Shown: positions 51,860 through 61,660 of the stretch, one piece after another
How positions within the stretch are numbered: position 1 is the stretch's first letter
Layout: every line of letters begins with the position of its first letter
From: Terriglobia bacterium
GTDB lineage: Bacteria; Acidobacteriota; Terriglobia; Terriglobales; Acidobacteriaceae
Assembly (NCBI GenBank): GCA_020072585.1
Contig: JAIQGL010000006.1
Span: 37,808 to 101,807 of the forward strand
Reading direction: 5' to 3'
Length of the DNA: 64,000 nucleotides
Made by a program: the position numbers and the translations under genes
The notes under the pieces: model-generated
The model's database searches: none
What the model was told of the DNA's origin: nothing
Seen by the model: only the letters and a program-made list of their open reading frames with translations

Positions 51860-53233
51860 CTAGATATCGTATTTCTTCAGCAGATGGCGGAACGACCGGT
51901 AAGACACTTTCAACAACTCAGCCGCGCGGATCTGCACACCGCCGGATTGTTCCAGCGCCGATTCAATCAGTGACCGCTCGATGCCGGCCACATACTTTTC
52001 AAAGTCAATTCCATCCGCAGAGACGTGCGCGCTATCACCGTTGGTTGAGGCTGCGGCGGGGCGAGTGCGCGGACGGTCCGCCTCAAGATCGACCTTCAAT
52101 TCATCGCCGGTTTCCATCGCGACTGCCCGTTCAATCGTGTTCTCCAACTGGCGCACATTGCCCGGCCACTCAAAGGCCCGCAACGCTTCCAGAGATTCCG
52201 GCTTGATCCGCAAGATGCTTTTTTGCGCGGCAGCGGCATATTTTTTAAGGAAATGGTTGGCCAGCAATTCCACATCTTCACGGCGTTCACGCAAAGACGG
52301 GACCTGAATCGGGATCACGCTCACGCGATAATAAAGGTCTTCACGGAATGTGTTGTTGGCCACCATCTCGCGCAGGTCGCGATTGGTGGCGGCGATCACC
52401 CGCACATCCACGGCGGTCTCCTGGGTGCCGCCCACCGGGCGGATGGTGCGCTCCTGTAGGACGCGCAGCAGCTTTACCTGCATGGAAACACTCATTTCCC
52501 CGATTTCATCCAGGAAGATGGTTCCTCCGCTGGCCACTTCAAAAAGCCCGCGCTTGTTCTGGCTGGCGCCGGTGAAAGCGCCTTTCACATAACCAAAGAG
52601 TTCGCTTTCCAGCAGTGTTTCCGGAAACGCTCCGCAGTTGATGGAGACAAAGGGTTCATTGGAGCGCGGCGAGCAGGAATGGACAGCACGCGCCACAAGC
52701 TCCTTGCCGGTGCCGCTCTCTCCATAGATCAACACGGTGCTCACGGTGGGCGCGACGGTGCGGATGGTGCTCTTTAGCTTTTCGATTACCGGACCATCAC
52801 CAATGATGTTCTCAAGCGAGTTGCGCGTGGCGGCATCACGCTTCAACGCAAAGTTTTCCCGCTGAAGCACCAGAGTTTCCAGGGCGCGCCCCACGGCAAT
52901 TTTCAGCTCTTCCAGCAGACCGGGGCCCTTGTGAATGTAGTCAAAGGCGCCGCCCTTCACGGCCTGCACGGCTGCCTCGTAGTCCTCAACCGCCGTAATC
53001 AGAATGACCGAGGTTTCCGGAGAAGACTGGCGCGCATAGCGCAGCACTTCAATGCCATCGGTCTGGGGCATCTTGATGTCAGTAATCAGAAGCTCATAGT
53101 TGGCGGAGCTAAGCTTCTTTTTTGCCGCTTCACCACCGTTGACGGTTTCAACCCGATGGCCATCCTTGCGCAGCGAAATGTCGAGCATTTCGCAGATGGA
53201 ACGCTGATCGTCACAGACAAGGATGCTAGCCAT
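51860..53233 (-). CDS. pilR: Sigma-54-dependent response regulator PilR
   Basis: 457 residues from ATG 53233. Receiver domain (ILVCDDQRSICEMLD, phosphoacceptor in LLITDIKMPQTDG), AAA+ domain (GESGTGKELVARAVH, intact GAFTGAS loop, FLDEIGEMSVSMQ) and Fis-type helix-turn-helix (SGGVQIRAAELLKVSYRSF). It activates sigma-54 promoters, classically pilA. Its start overlaps the pilS stop by eight bases. Last gene of the visible pil operon; no pilA lies in the window. Confidence 0.93.
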   Translation of the reverse strand: MASILVCDDQRSICEMLDISLRKDGHRVETVNGGEAAKKKLSSANYELLITDIKMPQTDGIEVLRYARQSSPETSVILITAVEDYEAAVQAVKGGAFDYIHKGPGLLEELKIAVGRALETLVLQRENFALKRDAATRNSLENIIGDGPVIEKLKSTIRTVAPTVSTVLIYGESGTGKELVARAVHSCSPRSNEPFVSINCGAFPETLLESELFGYVKGAFTGASQNKRGLFEVASGGTIFLDEIGEMSVSMQVKLLRVLQERTIRPVGGTQETAVDVRVIAATNRDLREMVANNTFREDLYYRVSVIPIQVPSLRERREDVELLANHFLKKYAAAAQKSILRIKPESLEALRAFEWPGNVRQLENTIERAVAMETGDELKVDLEADRPRTRPAAASTNGDSAHVSADGIDFEKYVAGIERSLIESALEQSGGVQIRAAELLKVSYRSFRHLLKKYDI

Positions 53234-54881
53234 GTGACACCTCAGCATTCACAGGAGCAACTTCTGTTTCTACTTCGGCGGCCCTGGCATGCAGAATTTC
53301 CAGAATAAATTCCGCGCCTTTTCCCAGGATCGACTGCACAAAAATCTTGGCGCCGTGGGCCTGCACGATCTGGTACACAATGGCCAACCCCAGCCCGGTG
53401 CCGCCTTCAAACTGCGACTGAAAGGGCTCGAAAATTTTCTCCGCCAGATTCGGTGGAATGCCCGGACCGGTATCGCGAATGCCGATGCGCAGATAGTCTC
53501 CAACAGCACGCACGGAGACGGTTATCGTTCCCTTGCCATCCATCGCGCGCACCGCGTTTTCCAGCAGGTTCCAGAACACCTGCTTGATGCGGTCCGCATC
53601 AATGGCGGCAAATGCCTCAGGGATCGCGTAGTTGCGAACAATGGCCAGCTCTTTGGTGTGCGAGCGGTTCCCCAGAAGCACCAGGGCATCTTCCAGCAAC
53701 GGAATTATGTCCATACGAGAGAACTTAAAACTCTTCTCCCGCGAATACACAAGAAAATCAGAGATGATGTTATTCAGCCGGGTGGATTCACGAGTGATGA
53801 TATCCACCAGGGTCTTTTGCTCCTGGTTAAACGGAGTCACATCGGCAAGCACATTGATGGAGCCGGCAATCGAAGCCAGAGGATTACGGATTTCATGGGC
53901 AATGCCAGCAGCCAGGCGTCCGACGGCAGCCAGACGGTCCCGCATGCGGACCTCACCTTCCAGGCGGCGAAGTTCGGTGCGGTCTTCAAAGGTATAGACG
54001 TAGCCGATGGTCCCCTGCTCGGGAACAATCAGCGCGGTCACATTCACATCAAAAGTTTTTTCCTTGCCTGAAGGCGTAAGTCCCCGGACTTCACACTGCG
54101 CGGAGAGCGATTCCAGGTGCGGCAGCCGGTCCACAAAAAGATCAGCAATGTGACGCCCATAGACCGAGGAGGCCGTGCGCTCCAGCAATTTCTGTCCGGG
54201 CACATTCATCAGCGTGATGCGGCCTTCAAGATCAGTGGTGATCAGAGCGCTGCGGATGGAATGAATCACATTTTCATGCAGCGCCTGAAGGCTGAGCAGT
54301 TCACCGCTCTTGTCATGCAGCTCCATGCCGGCCTGGCGCAGCTTGGCCGACAGGGCGCTGGAAAGATGCGCCACGGCCAGATACGCGAAAAAGTTCACCA
54401 CGATCACGACCTGCAGCGATTTCAGATCGGCGCGCGGAGAAAACTGGAAAGAGGGAATACGCTCGAAATAACTGAGTTCCAGCAAGGCGCCAAAGCAAAT
54501 GAAAGAGACTGCCGCAGTCAAATAAGCCCAGTAACGCGGCAGAAGGATGCTGGCCACAATGATCACCAGCGGATACAGGAAGTTGAAAAATGTATCGATG
54601 CCGCCAGTTACGTAGACCACGGCGGTGGCGAAAGCCAGATCAGTAAAAATCTGGACGATCGCCTGGAGCCTGTATTCCTGCCAGAGAGAATGTAGAACGA
54701 TGAAGAAGACGGAAATCGTGTACCAGACAAGAACGATGGTGATGAAAAGGCGGGTGGGAACATTGTTCGGCGTAAGGTTGACGATGAGCAATTCAACGGC
54801 AAGCAAGAACGAAATAATAATGACACGCACTTTTACAAGCCATGCCAGCCATGCCCGCTCGTTAAATCGAATGTCTCCCAT
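53226..54881 (-). CDS. pilS: Sensor histidine kinase PilS
   Basis: 551 residues from ATG 54881. About six membrane helices in the first 190 residues (VIIISFLLAVELLIVNL, LFITIVLVWYTISVFFIVLH, FLYPLVIIVASILLP, VVIVVNFFAYLAVAHL). A PAS domain follows (about 230-330). HisKA has its phosphorylated His in GIAHEIRNPLASI. The HATPase has the N box NLLENAVRAM and IRDTGPGIPP. It pairs with pilR in the classical control of pilin expression. Confidence 0.92.
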   Translation of the reverse strand: MGDIRFNERAWLAWLVKVRVIIISFLLAVELLIVNLTPNNVPTRLFITIVLVWYTISVFFIVLHSLWQEYRLQAIVQIFTDLAFATAVVYVTGGIDTFFNFLYPLVIIVASILLPRYWAYLTAAVSFICFGALLELSYFERIPSFQFSPRADLKSLQVVIVVNFFAYLAVAHLSSALSAKLRQAGMELHDKSGELLSLQALHENVIHSIRSALITTDLEGRITLMNVPGQKLLERTASSVYGRHIADLFVDRLPHLESLSAQCEVRGLTPSGKEKTFDVNVTALIVPEQGTIGYVYTFEDRTELRRLEGEVRMRDRLAAVGRLAAGIAHEIRNPLASIAGSINVLADVTPFNQEQKTLVDIITRESTRLNNIISDFLVYSREKSFKFSRMDIIPLLEDALVLLGNRSHTKELAIVRNYAIPEAFAAIDADRIKQVFWNLLENAVRAMDGKGTITVSVRAVGDYLRIGIRDTGPGIPPNLAEKIFEPFQSQFEGGTGLGLAIVYQIVQAHGAKIFVQSILGKGAEFILEILHARAAEVETEVAPVNAEVSHG

Positions 54882-54917
54882 TGCCGCCTGTTTCTTATGC
54901 CGGTCTTTGGTTTGAGA

Positions 54918-54938
54918 CCCGCCTGCAATACAGGCGGG
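54918..54938. other. Perfect hairpin between pilC and pilS
   Basis: CCCGCCTG and CAGGCGGG, a perfect 8-bp stem with a 5-base CAATA loop. No T-run follows, so it may be an RNA-processing or attenuation structure that sets relative expression. Confidence 0.55.
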
Positions 54939-54966
54939 CCCGATGTGGACTTGCAAGTCCGGCTTG

Positions 54967-56175
54967 TTAGCCGGCCAGTTTTGAAATCATTGAGAACAGC
55001 GGCATGTACAGAGAAACCACAATGCCGCCGACGGCGATGCCCAGGAAGCCGATCATGATCGGCTCCAGCAGGGTCAACATGTCCTTGGTGGCCGCATCCA
55101 CTTCGTCCTCATAGAAGTCAGCGATCTTCTGGAGCATGGCATCCATGGCGCCCGTGGCTTCACCCACGCCGATCATCTGCGTGACCATGTTGGGAAACAC
55201 GCCGCATTCCTTCAAGGGATCCACGATGGTGCGCCCTTCTTCAACCGCTTTACGAACTTTCATGAGCGCATCTTCAAGAACGGCGTTTCCTGACGTTCTT
55301 GCGGTGATCGATAACCCTTCAAGAATCGGAACGCCAGACGTGATTAAGGTGCCCAGGGTGCGGGTAAAGCGCGCGACGGCAATCTTGCGCAGCACCGATC
55401 CCAGAACGGGCAGGTTCAACAACATCTTGTCAAACATGTAACGGCCTTTGGGATCTTTGCGGATGTACTTGACGCCGACAAACGCAAATATGCCCATGGC
55501 GAACATGAGCCACCAGAAGCGGCCCACGAAGTTACTGAGCCCGATCACAATCTTGGTGGGCAAGGGCAGATCTACGCCCATGCTGTTAAACATGTTGGCG
55601 AAGATGGGCACCACAAACTTGAGCAGACATCCCACGACCAGGCAGGCAATCGAGATGACTGACACGGGGTAGATCAACGCGGACTTCACCGCCGATTTCA
55701 ACTTCACGGCCTTTTCCACGTACTGCGCCAGGCGCTGCAAAATGGTATCCAGAATACCGCCCGCCTCACCCGCTTCAATCATGTTGGTGGTGAGATCGTC
55801 AAAAATCTTGGGGAACTGGCGCATGGCGTTGGAGAGCGTTGAACCGCCTTCCACGCTGGTGCGCACTCCGGTCAGGCACTTCTGGAAGACCTGGTTTTCC
55901 TGGTTTGCGGCCAGAATTTCCAGACACTGCACCAGAGGAAGACCGGCATCGATCATCACGGAAAACTGCCGGAAGAACACGGCGGTATCTTTGATGGGAA
56001 CTGTACCGGTGCCCAGTTTGGGCAGGGCAAATTCTTTGCCTTTCTCCTTAATGGCCCCTGGCGTAATGCGCTCGCGGCGTAACTGCATGGTGACCGCGGC
56101 CTTGCTATCGGCTAACCGTTCCCCGGCAATTCTTTTGCCCTGGGAATCAGTCCCTGTAAATGTGAATACCGGCAT
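54967..56175 (-). CDS. pilC: Type IV pilus inner-membrane platform PilC
   Basis: 402 residues from ATG 56175 (GGAG nine bases upstream). Two T2SSF domains (AVFFRQFSVMIDAGLPLVQC, ARFTRTLGTLITSGVPILEG) with three membrane helices (ALIYPVSVISIACLVVGCLL, FWWLMFAMGIFAFVGVKYI, LLEPIMIGFLGIAVGGIVVS). It is the platform on which PilB and PilT act. Third gene of the pil operon. Confidence 0.95.
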   Translation of the reverse strand: MPVFTFTGTDSQGKRIAGERLADSKAAVTMQLRRERITPGAIKEKGKEFALPKLGTGTVPIKDTAVFFRQFSVMIDAGLPLVQCLEILAANQENQVFQKCLTGVRTSVEGGSTLSNAMRQFPKIFDDLTTNMIEAGEAGGILDTILQRLAQYVEKAVKLKSAVKSALIYPVSVISIACLVVGCLLKFVVPIFANMFNSMGVDLPLPTKIVIGLSNFVGRFWWLMFAMGIFAFVGVKYIRKDPKGRYMFDKMLLNLPVLGSVLRKIAVARFTRTLGTLITSGVPILEGLSITARTSGNAVLEDALMKVRKAVEEGRTIVDPLKECGVFPNMVTQMIGVGEATGAMDAMLQKIADFYEDEVDAATKDMLTLLEPIMIGFLGIAVGGIVVSLYMPLFSMISKLAG

Positions 56176-56242
56176 ACCGTGCACTCCTCTCGTCCTATTT
56201 GCCTACCGATTTTTCCTACCAACCAGGGGAGAGTTGGAATTT

Positions 56243-57352
56243 TTATCTGCGCTGCGGAGCGGCCGCAGCAGTTTTTGTGGCTTGTACGCCACGGTTGATC
56301 ATGTCTTGCAACTCGTCTGGCATGGAAGAGCGCGCCAACGCGGTCTCAAGCGTGATGGCTTTCTGGAAATAGAGTCCCGCCAGGGCCTGGTTGAACGTCT
56401 GCATGCCGAATTTGTCTTGTCCTGACTGCATGGCCGAATAAATTTGATGAATCTTGTCTTCGCGGATCAAATTTCTCACCGCGGCATTGGGCACCAGGAT
56501 TTCCATCGCCATGGCTCGTCCCTGCCCGCCGACACGCGGAAGCAGCGATTGGCAAAGGATCCCTTCCAACACCAGCGACAGCTGCGCCCGAATCTGCGAC
56601 TGCTGGTGCGATGGAAAAACGTCAATAATACGGTTGATTGTGGAGGCGGCCGAATTGGTATGCAAGGTACCGAAAGTCAAGTGGCCGGTTTCCGCAATAC
56701 GCAGGGCCGATTCAATCGTCTCCAGGTCACGCATTTCGCCGATCAGCACCACGTCCGGGTCTTCGCGCAACGCCGCGCGGAGCGCGTTGGTAAATGACTG
56801 TGTGTCAGAATGGACTTCACGCTGGTTCACCAGGCAGCTTTTGTTTTGGTGCACGAATTCAATTGGATCTTCAATAGTAATGATGTGATCGTGGCGTTCC
56901 GTGTTGATTTTATCGAGCATCGCGGCCAGCGTGGTGGACTTGCCGGAGCCCGTAGGACCGGTCACCAGAATCAGGCCGCGCGGCTTGTCGCACAGCCGGG
57001 AAATGACCTGCGGCAGGTTCAATTGCTGGAATGTCTTGATCTCAAACGGAATCACGCGATAAACAGCGCCTACCGCGCCGCGCTGGTTGAAACAGTTACC
57101 GCGGAAGCGGGCCAGCCCTTTTAATCCGAAGGAGAAGTCCAGTTCCAGGTTCTCTTCAAAACGGTGTTTTTGCGCATCAGTGAGTACGCTATACGCCAAT
57201 TGCTTGGTTTCTGACGGAGTCAACGGCGGCATGTCCAGCGGTTGCAGGTGGCCGTGTACACGTACCTGCGGCGGTGAATTGGTGGTGATATGGAGATCGC
57301 TACCTGTCATATCCAACATCTTTTTTAACAGATCACTGAGCGTGACATTCAT
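56243..57352 (-). CDS. pilT: Pilus retraction ATPase PilT
   Basis: 369 residues. N-terminal PAS-like domain (MLDMTGSDLHITTNSPPQVR), Walker A VTGPTGSGKSTTLAAML, the Asp box (IITIEDPIEFVH), Walker B VVLIGEMRDLETIESAL and His box (TGHLTFGTLHTNSAASTI). AIRNLIRE-type segment present (NAAVRNLIREDKIHQI). Powers depolymerisation of pili and twitching motility. Confidence 0.96.
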   Translation of the reverse strand: MNVTLSDLLKKMLDMTGSDLHITTNSPPQVRVHGHLQPLDMPPLTPSETKQLAYSVLTDAQKHRFEENLELDFSFGLKGLARFRGNCFNQRGAVGAVYRVIPFEIKTFQQLNLPQVISRLCDKPRGLILVTGPTGSGKSTTLAAMLDKINTERHDHIITIEDPIEFVHQNKSCLVNQREVHSDTQSFTNALRAALREDPDVVLIGEMRDLETIESALRIAETGHLTFGTLHTNSAASTINRIIDVFPSHQQSQIRAQLSLVLEGILCQSLLPRVGGQGRAMAMEILVPNAAVRNLIREDKIHQIYSAMQSGQDKFGMQTFNQALAGLYFQKAITLETALARSSMPDELQDMINRGVQATKTAAAAPQRR

Positions 57353-57377
57353 AATGCCGTTTTATCCTCTATTGTTT

Positions 57378-57398
57378 TGTCGCTTCGCTCCAACCCGC
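57378..57398 (-). repeat. Dispersed 21-mer between pilB and pilT
   Basis: On the minus strand GCGGGTTGGAGCGAAGCGACA, identical to the 2573 copy except one base. It lies between pilB and pilT, in the pilT leader. Confidence 0.75.
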
Positions 57399-57460
57399 TT
57401 TTGCGACCTGGAGGGGCTTGCTGTATTCCGCTCTTTAGCTTGCCGTGCGGCGCGCTTTCA

Positions 57461-59182
57461 TCAGTGCAGCGTTTCGCGCGCTACTTCTTCCAACGTCGTG
57501 ACGCCATCTTTTACCTTGACCAAACCGCTGCGCCGCAAGGTGATCATGCCTCGTTCGATCGCTTTCTTTTTCAGCTCCACGGCGGAGGCGCCAATAAGAA
57601 TCAGCTCGCGTATTTCATCGTCAACTTCCATCACTTCATACAGACCCGCTCGGCCCTTGTACCCCGTGCCATTGCAGGTGCTACAGCCCTTGCCTTTGAA
57701 AATCTTTACCGTTTTGGCCTCTTCCGGCGTAAACCCAGCCTCAACCTTGGCCTGCGGAGGCATGGGGACTTCTTCCCTGCATTCCACGCAGATGCGGCGG
57801 ATAAGCCGCTGTGCGCAGATCAGGTGGACGGCCGTCGCCACCAGGAACGGCTCAATACCCATGTTCATCATGCGGCTGATCGTCTCCGGCGCGCCGTTGG
57901 TATGGAGCGTCGACAACACCAGGTGGCCCGTGAGTGCGGCCTTAATGGCGATTTCCGCGGTTTCAAAGTCGCGGATCTCGCCTACCAGGATCACGTTGGG
58001 GTCCTGGCGTAGAAAGGCGCGCAGCGACGCGGCAAAGTTCAGGCCGATCGACTCCTTCATCTGCACCTGGTTCACGCCGTGCAACTGGAACTCAACCGGA
58101 TCTTCCGCCGTCATGATGTTGGTATCCGGCTTATTGAGCAGAGAAACAGAAGAATAAAGAGTATTGGTTTTGCCGGAACCCGTGGGGCCGGTGACCAGCA
58201 CCATGCCGTAGGGCTTAAGCACCGCGCGCTGGAACTTTTCCAGCGACTCTGGTTCAAAGCCGAGCTTGGTCATATCGAGCCGCAGATTTTCTTTATCCAG
58301 CAGCCGCATGACAACTTTTTCGCCCCACAGCGTGGGCAGGCAGTTGACGCGGAAATCGAGCTGCTTCTTCCTGCCGCCCATCTGCATTTTCAGCATGATG
58401 CGTCCGTCCTGCGGCAGACGCTTTTCGCTGATGTCCATCTTGGCCATGATCTTGATGCGCGAGGTGATGGCGTCTTTCAGCTTCATGGGCGGTGACATGA
58501 TGTGCTGTAACACGCCGTCAATGCGGAAGCGGACTCGGTACTCTTTTTCGTAAGGCTCAATATGGATGTCGCTGGCGCCGCGCTTCACCGCGTCCGTCAT
58601 CACGATGTTCACCAGCTTTACGATGGGCGCTTCTTCAGCTGATTTCTCCAGCTCATTGAGGTCTATGTCCTCCTGGTCAGCCTGGAGTTCAACATCGGCC
58701 TCTTCACCCATCGAGGCCAGCAGCTCGTCGACGTTGGCTGAATCCTGCTGCGATCCGCCATAGGCCTTTTCAATCGCGTCCATAATGGCGGATTCAGACG
58801 CTACGACCGGCTCAATATTGAAGCCGGTCATAAACTTGATGTCGTCCATGGCAAAGACGTTCGTCGGGTCCACCATGGCAATGGTCAGCGACGCGCCAAC
58901 GCGGCTCAACGGCAGTATCTGGTACCGCTTGGCCGTCTCTTCCGGAATCAGCTTGACCACGGAAGAATCTATTTCAAAATATTGCAGATTGATGGCCGGG
59001 ACACCGTACTGGCGCGAGAGGAAATTCGTGACTTCCTCATCGCTCACAAATCCCAGGTGCACCAGCGTGGATCCCAACCGCGAATTCGGGCCGGAGTCGC
59101 GCTGCGCCTTCAGCGCCTTATCGAGTTGATCCGCTGTAATGATCTTCTCTCGTACAAGAAGATCGCCTAACCTTTGTGACAT
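57461..59182 (-). CDS. pilB: Pilus assembly ATPase PilB
   Basis: 573 residues. MshEN-type N-terminal domain (LGDLLVREKIITADQLDKAL, VHLGFVSDEEVTNFLSRQYG). The ATPase has Walker A VTGPTGSGKTNTLYSSV, Asp box MTAEDPVEFQL, Walker B VILVGEIRDFETAEIA and His box TGHLVLSTLHTNGAPETI. The tetracysteine zinc site is in CVECREEV and CSTCNGTGYKGR. Drives pilus polymerisation. First gene of the operon. Confidence 0.96.
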   Translation of the reverse strand: MSQRLGDLLVREKIITADQLDKALKAQRDSGPNSRLGSTLVHLGFVSDEEVTNFLSRQYGVPAINLQYFEIDSSVVKLIPEETAKRYQILPLSRVGASLTIAMVDPTNVFAMDDIKFMTGFNIEPVVASESAIMDAIEKAYGGSQQDSANVDELLASMGEEADVELQADQEDIDLNELEKSAEEAPIVKLVNIVMTDAVKRGASDIHIEPYEKEYRVRFRIDGVLQHIMSPPMKLKDAITSRIKIMAKMDISEKRLPQDGRIMLKMQMGGRKKQLDFRVNCLPTLWGEKVVMRLLDKENLRLDMTKLGFEPESLEKFQRAVLKPYGMVLVTGPTGSGKTNTLYSSVSLLNKPDTNIMTAEDPVEFQLHGVNQVQMKESIGLNFAASLRAFLRQDPNVILVGEIRDFETAEIAIKAALTGHLVLSTLHTNGAPETISRMMNMGIEPFLVATAVHLICAQRLIRRICVECREEVPMPPQAKVEAGFTPEEAKTVKIFKGKGCSTCNGTGYKGRAGLYEVMEVDDEIRELILIGASAVELKKKAIERGMITLRRSGLVKVKDGVTTLEEVARETLH

Positions 59183-59279
59183 AGTCCTGGCAGGTCCTGG
59201 AATGAAATTGACTCAAGCGCACCATGTCTGAAGTGGCCGGGGGGACAGCCGCTGGCTTGGGAAAAACTTGAGCAAGCCG

Positions 59280-59308
59280 ATTGTGGGCTGGGTGACAGAA
59301 ATTGTCAA
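59280..59308 (-). promoter_or_regulatory. Candidate sigma-70 promoter of the pilB operon
   Basis: On the minus strand TTGACA (59308-59303), 17-bp spacer, CACAAT (59285-59280), about 100 bp before the pilB start. Confidence 0.45.
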
Positions 59309-59458
59309 TTACCCGTTCCCCTCTAAGGTTCATGCACTTACGGGAATTCAGTAACCACCTGAAGTACTCCTAAGGCGAATTGCTGATGAAATCCTTTTCC
59401 CGATTCACCCAGGATCGGCGCTTCCTACGGTCCACATAGCGGGATTCCCCTAAATTGA

Positions 59459-59644
59459 AAAGCCAAAGCCCTGAAACGCAAAGGAAATGGAGGAAGCAGA
59501 GGAAAAAACCAGCAAGGGGAAGCCAAACGCCTCAATTCGCTTGACACCATTGAACACAAAGACTGGGTGCAATTCGGCAAGGTCCGAACTGCGCTCGAAA
59601 AACGGCTCAAAACACCACTGCCAGAGCGGCGACGAAAAAAATAA
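59459..59644 (+). pseudogene. Possible 3' remnant of a coding sequence
   Basis: After an in-frame stop at 59456-59458 an open stretch of 61 codons without an ATG start ends at a TAA. It reads protein-like near its end (LNSLDTIEHKDWVQFGKVRT, then LEKRLKTPLPERRRKK). It is truncated at its 5' end and abuts the group II intron. Family not recognised; it may instead be chance. Confidence 0.3.
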
Positions 59645-59654
59645 TTAATCCACA

Positions 59655-59725
59655 ATCGGGTAGGAGGCGGGGTCACCCCCGCCGTCCTCCCACACCACCG
59701 GACGTGCGGTTCCGCATCCGGCGGT
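59655..59725 (-). ncRNA. Group II intron domains V and VI
   Basis: Domain V is 59725-59694 on the minus strand: a 9-bp stem from ACCGCCGGA and TCCGGTGGT, with an inner TGCGG-AA-CCGCA hairpin. Domain VI (59692-59655) pairs GGCGGGG with CCCCGCC and carries the bulged A. The stop codon of the reverse transcriptase touches domain V. Confidence 0.82.
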
Positions 59726-61120
59726 TCATGAAATACTCTGGAAGCGCTGCTGAGTTTCCAACAGCGAAACTAGCCCCATCCGGTCAAACCGGGTTTTGGG
59801 ATAGGCTTGGTGCATATGGGACGCGCTTCCGTTCCACCACGAACCGTGTCCGTTGATGGCCGATTGCCACGCCCGCGCCTTGTCGATCCCGCTTCGCATC
59901 AGGTTTTGTGCTCGTCGATAAGCACGTTTCCACTGCCGCCACAGCAGCGTCCGCAGTTTATGTCTGATCCAGCCGTCGAGTTTCTCCAGCACACCTTTGA
60001 CTTCAGTGAGCCGGAAGTATGCCACCCAACCCCGCAACAACGGATTGAGTTCTTCAATCACCCGTTCCAGACTTCGACTGCGGCCAGCCTTCAGCGCCTT
60101 GCGTACCTTGTCCGCGAAACGCTGACGACTTGGCTCGGCGATTTTCAGCTTCGGTTTCTGATGCCATGTCATGCTGTAGCCCAGAAACTTCCGCTGCCAC
60201 GGCCTTGCTACCGCGCTCTTGTCGGCGTTCACCCTGAGTTTCAGTCTCTTCTCCAGAAACTCCGTGATCGCCACCATCACCCGTTCCCCTGCCGCTCGAC
60301 TGCCTACGTAGATATTGCAGTCGTCGGCATAACGACAGAAGTGATGTCCCCGGCGTTCCAGTTCGCGGTCTAGATCGGTGAGCAGAATGTTCGATAGCAA
60401 CGGCGAGAGCGGTCCGCCTTGTGGCGTTCCCTCCCCTCGTGCACTGGCCACCCGGCCTTCCATCAATCCCGCCGTTAGGTATCGCCGGATCAGCTTGAGC
60501 ACCCGCTGGTCCTTCACCTTCCGCGCCACTCGCGCCATCAAAATGTCGTGGTTGACGCGGTCGAAGAACTTCTCTAAATCCACATCTACGACCCACCGCT
60601 TACCTTCCGCAACGTAGCTCCGCGCCGCTTCCACGGCTTGGTGTGCCTTGCGTACGGGGCGAAAGCCATAGCTGGACTCAGAGAACTCGGACTCATACAG
60701 CGGTTGCAGTACCTGATGTAATGCCTGTTGGATGAGTCGGTCCAATACCGTCGGGATGCCCAGGCTCCGTACCCCGCCTTGCGGCTTCGGTATTTCCACC
60801 TTGCGCACCGCCGCTGGCATGTACCTTCCCGCCAACAGTGTCTCCCTGATTGTTCCCCAGTGCGCCTGTAGCCAGGGCTTCAACTCGGTGGTCGTGAGTC
60901 CATCGACTCCCGGCGCACCTTGGTTCTTCACCACTCGCTTATAGGCGCACAGCATGTTGCTGCGTTCCACTACGGCTTCCATCAACCGCAGTGCTTCCGG
61001 TTTCGTTTGCTCACCAGCCGTCGTACCGGCCTCCGCACCCCTGTCCGTCTCTGGCAGGTTCCGCCTGCCGCCTACGCCGGGGGCCGCACTTGCGCGCGCT
61101 TCTGCTTCCTTAGCTGGCAT
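59726..61120 (-). CDS. ltrA: Group II intron reverse transcriptase/maturase
   Basis: 464 residues. Fingers and palm motifs in order: NQGAPGVDGLTTTELKPW, IPKPQGGVRSLGIPTVLDR, SSYGFRPVRKAHQAV, VVDVDLEKFFDRVNHD, GTPQGGPLSPLLSNILL and FCRYADDCNIYVGS (YADD). The X/maturase domain runs from about 340 (LNPLLRGWVAYFRLTEV). It ends WWNGSASHMHQAYPKT, LGLVSLLE-like, without an HNH endonuclease domain, typical of class C. Catalytic residues are intact, so mobility may persist. Confidence 0.93.
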   Translation of the reverse strand: MPAKEAEARASAAPGVGGRRNLPETDRGAEAGTTAGEQTKPEALRLMEAVVERSNMLCAYKRVVKNQGAPGVDGLTTTELKPWLQAHWGTIRETLLAGRYMPAAVRKVEIPKPQGGVRSLGIPTVLDRLIQQALHQVLQPLYESEFSESSYGFRPVRKAHQAVEAARSYVAEGKRWVVDVDLEKFFDRVNHDILMARVARKVKDQRVLKLIRRYLTAGLMEGRVASARGEGTPQGGPLSPLLSNILLTDLDRELERRGHHFCRYADDCNIYVGSRAAGERVMVAITEFLEKRLKLRVNADKSAVARPWQRKFLGYSMTWHQKPKLKIAEPSRQRFADKVRKALKAGRSRSLERVIEELNPLLRGWVAYFRLTEVKGVLEKLDGWIRHKLRTLLWRQWKRAYRRAQNLMRSGIDKARAWQSAINGHGSWWNGSASHMHQAYPKTRFDRMGLVSLLETQQRFQSIS

Positions 61121-61427
61121 CGAGTTCTTGGTGTCCTACTTCCGGTCCTTCATGTTCGGCCCTTCATCCTGGCAGGCCAGGACTACTACGGCCTCTGCTG
61201 ACTTCTGCATCGCCCTTTTAAGCATCTTCCGATGCTCGTTGCTCATGGCCACGATGCAGATCTCCCCGGGTATGACGCACTCACCGTCACGCTTATGCCC
61301 GTCGGATTTACGTCGCAGTGTTCCGTGCAAGAACTGGGCTTCACAGAGATTTGCCTGCTCACCCCACTGCGCCGCCTCTATCCGCTTCCTGTTCGTCGAG
61401 CCAGCGCTTTGCTTACAGCTTCCTTCA

Positions 61428-61458
<31 letters not shown>

Positions 61459-61531
61459 TCAGCTAACACTTCCCCTTGCCGGGCGTGTAGAGGACTTTCA
61501 CCTCCAAGTGAGTGCGCCCTGCCGGGCGCAC

Positions 61532-61567
61532 AAAAACAAGACCCCGCCGAAAAAGCGGGGTTTTGTT
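61532..61567 (-). terminator. Rho-independent terminator of glgC (intron target)
   Basis: On the minus strand CCCCGC pairs with GCGGGG around a 7-base loop, followed by TCTTGTTTTT. The group II intron begins at the next base. Confidence 0.8.
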
Positions 61568-61660
61568 CTGCCTGCGGGCGACCCAACCCTTTTCGCTGCT
61601 TCTGCGAAAGGATGGGATCTCTCCTTCGTGTTCCCTCGTACCCTTTGTGTTTTGGGTTTT

